From positions 1,302,001 to 1,366,000 of the forward strand of contig NZ_JANCNS010000001.1 in assembly GCF_022570735.2 (NCBI RefSeq): DNA of 64,000 nt, read 5' to 3'. This document shows, in pieces, positions 61,685-64,000 of the stretch (position 1 is the first letter of the stretch; each line of letters starts with the position of its first letter). A program made the position numbers and the translations under genes. This DNA is from Christiangramia oceanisediminis (GTDB taxonomy: Bacteria; Bacteroidota; Bacteroidia; Flavobacteriales; Flavobacteriaceae). The notes under the pieces were generated by a model that saw only the letters and a program-made list of their open reading frames with translations, did not search any database and was not told the DNA's origin.

Positions 61685-62107
61685 TTAATTGTTTTTCCGT
61701 CGCATTTCGGGCTGCCTCATGGGCATGGAATCTATGAGGTCGAAAATTTCCTTGGGTTGTACGATCTTTGTTTCTCTAAATTTTGCGCCTCCGTCAAGGC
61801 CAATCAGGACAATTTCAAAGTCGGAATCTTTCTTTTTTTGCTGAAATAATTCGGAGTCCTGCCATGCAGTTTGGGCTGGGAAAAGTTCTAGCTGTTTCCC
61901 TGGAATGATATGGATCAATTTCAGTTTACGTTCTTTGAATTCTTCCTGCTTCTGCTTAAAAAGTTTTACCTGTTTCTGAAGTAAGGTATTTTCAGCTTCT
62001 TCCGTAAAGACCAGCACAAGCCTGTTCTTCCATTGATACTCATCCAGGGACTGGGAAAAAATAGACTGGCTCATAATCAAACAACATAATAAGGTGAAAA
62101 ATCTCAT
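61685..62107 (-). CDS. DUF4174 domain-containing secreted protein
   Basis: The protein is 140 residues from the ATG at 62107 (MRFFTLLCCLIMSQSIFSQ signal peptide); a longer frame to 62122 is less likely. The mature part has the DUF4174 thioredoxin-like plan: YQWKNRLVLVFTEE, then a charged helix, LKLIHIIPG, VLIGLDGGAKFRETKI and LIDSMPMRQPEMRRK at the end. There is no CxxC, so it is not a classical redox protein. Function unknown. Its stop abuts that of the CAAX gene (convergent). Confidence 0.82.
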   Translation of the reverse strand: MRFFTLLCCLIMSQSIFSQSLDEYQWKNRLVLVFTEEAENTLLQKQVKLFKQKQEEFKERKLKLIHIIPGKQLELFPAQTAWQDSELFQQKKKDSDFEIVLIGLDGGAKFRETKIVQPKEIFDLIDSMPMRQPEMRRKNN

Positions 62108-62153
62108 ATCAAAAAGATACAAATCAGGCTGGTAAGATCGACCAAAAGAAATG

Positions 62154-62501
62154 CTAATTCCTTTTTACCAGGGCATAAAAATCATTTTCCAGCGGAAGGT
62201 ATCCCTGGTCATAAACAAAAAAATAACGGTTACCTGTCTTAGTAGTATAAATGCTGGTGAAATATTCAAAATCAAATCCGCTGGATAATAATTTACTTCT
62301 GGGAACCGAGGTTTTTCCATTTGGATTCAATTCTTCCAGGATGCGGTGATTCCGCCGAAGGGAATTGTTGATATTGCGCACCAGGTTGGTGCTTTCCTTG
62401 TTCAATTTATTGTGATAGTTATTCCGGCAGTAGTCGCTGCAGAATTTCTTATCGGTACGGCCACGTAGTTTTTCCCCGCATTCCGGACATGCTTTTTCCA
62501 T
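62154..62501 (-). CDS. Small zinc-ribbon protein (DUF2116-like N-terminus)
   Basis: The 115-residue protein begins CPECGEKLRGRTDKKFCSDYC: two Cys pairs that fit a single zinc site, as in DUF2116-type ribbons. A helical middle (NIRRNHRIL-like basic region) and a C-terminal strand region (FDFEYFTSIYTTKTGNRYFFVYDQGYLPL) follow. Such genes are common and conserved in Flavobacteriaceae but have no assigned function. Nucleic-acid binding is possible. It has its own short upstream gap of 92 bp with no clear promoter box. Confidence 0.75.
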   Translation of the reverse strand: MEKACPECGEKLRGRTDKKFCSDYCRNNYHNKLNKESTNLVRNINNSLRRNHRILEELNPNGKTSVPRSKLLSSGFDFEYFTSIYTTKTGNRYFFVYDQGYLPLENDFYALVKRN

Positions 62502-62593
62502 GATCGAAAGATTTTTGTGTAGGGAATTAGATCAGTAATTAAAGATCAATAAGTTACATATAATTTTTAAAAGTTGAGAAAAGGTTGATTTGT

Positions 62594-62905
62594 TTAAATG
62601 GAATAATCCCTTTCTACCTTGCTGATTCTTAATGAATAACTTCTATACCATTTTGTTTTTCCAAGTTCCTGTGCCAGGAGATGCTCTGAATGGTTTTTCC
62701 AGTTTTTGATGCTTTCCAGGTCTTTCCAGTAAGAAACGCTGATACCAATTCCAGATCTGGCCGATTCGATCCCCAGGTAACCTGGCTGCTCACTGGCCAG
62801 TTCTTCCATTTTTAAGGCCATTTCTTCATAACCGGGATGTTCTGTTTTTAGAACAGAAGTAAAGATGACGGCATAATAAGGTGGATTCGGAGTTTGTGCG
62901 ATCAT
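62594..62905 (-). CDS. Antibiotic-biosynthesis-monooxygenase (ABM) fold protein
   Basis: The 103-residue protein has the ABM dimeric ferredoxin-like fold: YYAVIFTSVLKTEHPGYEEMA, QPGYLGIESARSGIGISVSYWKDLESIKNWKNHSEHLLAQ and KTKWYRSYSLRISKVERDY. Homologues include small monooxygenases and haem-degrading enzymes; many have unknown substrates. The His and Trp in the WKNH segment match the conserved site. The start overlaps the methyltransferase stop by 4 nt, so the genes form an operon with the methyltransferase and VOC genes. Confidence 0.88.
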   Translation of the reverse strand: MIAQTPNPPYYAVIFTSVLKTEHPGYEEMALKMEELASEQPGYLGIESARSGIGISVSYWKDLESIKNWKNHSEHLLAQELGKTKWYRSYSLRISKVERDYSI

Positions 62906-63525
62906 GGTTTTTTAAATAAAAGGCTGAGTATTCTTGGTGGTTTGTTTTGATCCTCGTCGAAATATTCCCTTAATTCCGTGAGTTGAAATCCGGCTTTTTT
63001 GCCTGTTTCTGTAAATTCTGAAACATGGTGCGTAAAGGTTCGCAGCTCAATTTTACCAGCATCCGATTCAAACCTTGCTTTGGTTCCCAGGTATTGTTTG
63101 AATGGATGTAATTCTGAAATAAAGAAATGTCCGCCATGCTTAAGTTTTGAAAAGGCCTGGTCATAAACAAACTGCAGATCCTCGATATGTTCAAGGATAA
63201 GGTTGCAGGTCACCAGGTCAAATTTTTCTGAAGTCCAATCCCATTTCTTAGTAATATCGGCTTTTTGAAAATTTACATTTTCATGTAATACCTTCTTTTT
63301 TGCAATAGAAAGCATTTCTTCTGAAAAATCTACGGCCAGGATATTGGAAGCTTTGGTCTGCAACCACCCGGTATTTTTCCCGGTTCCGCAGCCGAGTTCA
63401 AGAACAGAATCAAATTTCAGTTTTTCAAGACATTTTACGGTTACCAGTTTATCCAGGTCGCGGGTCTTGTTCTTATTAGTATCATATTGAGAAGACCATT
63501 GGTCGTATGCTTTTTCAATATTCAT
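62902..63525 (-). CDS. Class I SAM-dependent methyltransferase
   Basis: The 207-residue protein has the SAM-binding motif I VLELGCGTGKNTGWL (about 42-56), motif II ILAVDFSEEMLSIAK (about 63), the motif FDLVTCNLILEHIED (about 103) and post-motif LKHGGHFFISELHPF. It is similar to the UbiE/BioC group. The substrate cannot be told from sequence. It starts 4 nt after the VOC gene stop and overlaps the ABM gene, indicating a single small operon. Confidence 0.88.
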   Translation of the reverse strand: MNIEKAYDQWSSQYDTNKNKTRDLDKLVTVKCLEKLKFDSVLELGCGTGKNTGWLQTKASNILAVDFSEEMLSIAKKKVLHENVNFQKADITKKWDWTSEKFDLVTCNLILEHIEDLQFVYDQAFSKLKHGGHFFISELHPFKQYLGTKARFESDAGKIELRTFTHHVSEFTETGKKAGFQLTELREYFDEDQNKPPRILSLLFKKP

Positions 63526-63529
63526 TTTC

Positions 63530-63889
63530 CTAAATATCTTCTACAAAGAAAATCGAATTATTATTAAGATCATAAAGGCCAAATTCGTTGGTCTTCCATG
63601 CGGTGTTTAAACGTAGTTTCTCCTTTTTGATCGTTTTGCGTTCTACAAGCTCTTCAAAAATGGGCATCAGATTTTTTACAAAGATCTTAATGACCGAACC
63701 TCCCAGAAGCGGATCCTCTTCTGTATCTGCATGCCATTGAAGGTGAATACAGATATTTGCTCTTCGAATCACCGCGTACTTGGAATCTTTATGAAGAAGT
63801 TTAAAGCCCAGCTTTTCCTGATACCATTTTACATCGCGGTCTATGTCCTGGCTTGGTAGCACTGGCGATATTTCGAGAAATTCTACCAT
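63530..63889 (-). CDS. VOC/glyoxalase-family protein
   Basis: This 119-residue vicinal-oxygen-chelate protein reads PVLPSQDIDRDVKWYQEKLGF, then YAVIRRANICIHLQWH (candidate metal His), VIKIFVKNLMPIFEELVE and a C-terminal FGLYDLNNNSIFFVED with a metal-binding Glu. The size and motifs match the bleomycin-resistance/glyoxalase group. Substrate unknown. It starts 2 nt downstream of a stop codon belonging to a minus-strand frame (63892) in the window edge region, suggesting that the operon continues outside the window. Confidence 0.85.
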   Translation of the reverse strand: MVEFLEISPVLPSQDIDRDVKWYQEKLGFKLLHKDSKYAVIRRANICIHLQWHADTEEDPLLGGSVIKIFVKNLMPIFEELVERKTIKKEKLRLNTAWKTNEFGLYDLNNNSIFFVEDI

Positions 63890-63891
63890 TT

Positions 63892-63963
63892 TTATTTCAC
63901 TGATTTGTAATTATCCTTGTATACACCATAAGAATTTGGGTATGGATAAATCTTATTTATTCC
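63892..63963 (-). other. Possible C-terminal tail of a further minus-strand gene, frame interrupted
   Basis: Upstream of a TAA at 63892-63894 the minus strand reads KIYPYPNSYGVYKDNYKSVK, a protein-like tail that stops 2 nt before the VOC start. An in-frame TAA at 63964-63966 closes the frame after about 24 codons. In another frame the adjacent bases read SHEARRLRNK up to a stop near 63950. A broken or frameshifted upstream gene is possible, but the window ends here. Confidence 0.3.
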
Positions 63964-64000
63964 TTAAGCGTCTCGCTTCATGCGATACAGGGGAGTAGAT

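Noticed and set aside
1-64000. tRNA, rRNA and riboswitch genes
   Set aside because: No cloverleaf or rRNA stretch was recognised by eye; the only tRNA-like words (near 3430) do not fold. A covariance-model search would be needed to exclude small RNAs.

Overview
The window looks like chromosome from a marine member of the Flavobacteriaceae (Bacteroidota), perhaps close to Gramella/Christiangramia. That placement is inferred from gene content: TonB-dependent receptors with carboxypeptidase-regulatory domains, many lipoproteins, DUF2480, DUF3078 and DUF5689 proteins, a Bacteroidota-type three-subunit succinate dehydrogenase, SUF genes, and promoters with the TAnnTTTG -7 box. There is no prophage, insertion sequence, rRNA, recognisable tRNA or CRISPR array. 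Most of the window is dense, ordinary chromosome carrying several small elements and decay products.

Layout. 1-6.6 kb: end of an outer-membrane barrel protein, then aromatic amino-acid catabolism (hmgA, hppD, kynA) with a DUF3108 protein and an M23 peptidase lipoprotein. A four-helix-bundle gene bounded by inverted repeats lies between hmgA and hppD. 6.6-24 kb: pgi, then a surface nutrient-capture region with three related TonB-dependent receptors that lack SusD partners. With them are a six-repeat lipoprotein, a secreted endonuclease I with three adhesive repeats, an endonuclease/exonuclease/phosphatase-family enzyme and a DUF5689 lipoprotein. A small membrane protein and a ParE-type toxin-antitoxin pair sit inside this region; the pair is bracketed by two copies of one repeat. 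The combination suggests scavenging of nucleic acid or phosphodiesters (inference).

24-35 kb: mfd, a disulfide-oxidoreductase-like flavoprotein, a TspO-like protein, pdeM, a PLP aminotransferase whose frame is broken at a six-A run, and sdhCAB. 35-45 kb: a DinB-like protein, cbpA-cbpM, a ten-Asp-box VPS10-type propeller protein, aminopeptidase P, an alpha/beta hydrolase, an uncharacterised HEIIH protein and thiL. 45.5-54.5 kb: a SUF iron-sulfur operon (sufA, sufB, sufC, sufD, sufS, then sufE, a DUF59 protein, DUF2480 and DUF3078). It is interrupted by a second four-helix-bundle element and by two small lipoproteins. 54.5-64 kb: hflX, a duplicated lipocalin-like secreted protein, an epimerase, a large M28 membrane peptidase, a CBS protein, an HTH regulator diverging from a CAAX protease, and a set of small minus-strand genes.

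Most unusual signals: (1) two four-helix-bundle genes, each placed inside an otherwise functionally coherent operon and each bounded by inverted repeats, plus an ORF-less inverted repeat of similar composition inside the sdh operon; (2) the receptor/nuclease region; (3) a possible -1 frameshift in the aminotransferase; (4) -7 boxes lying only 5-7 nt upstream of the ATG of mfd, hflX and the CAAX protease, implying leaderless mRNAs; (5) a GNAT acetyltransferase fossil overlapping a terminator hairpin.
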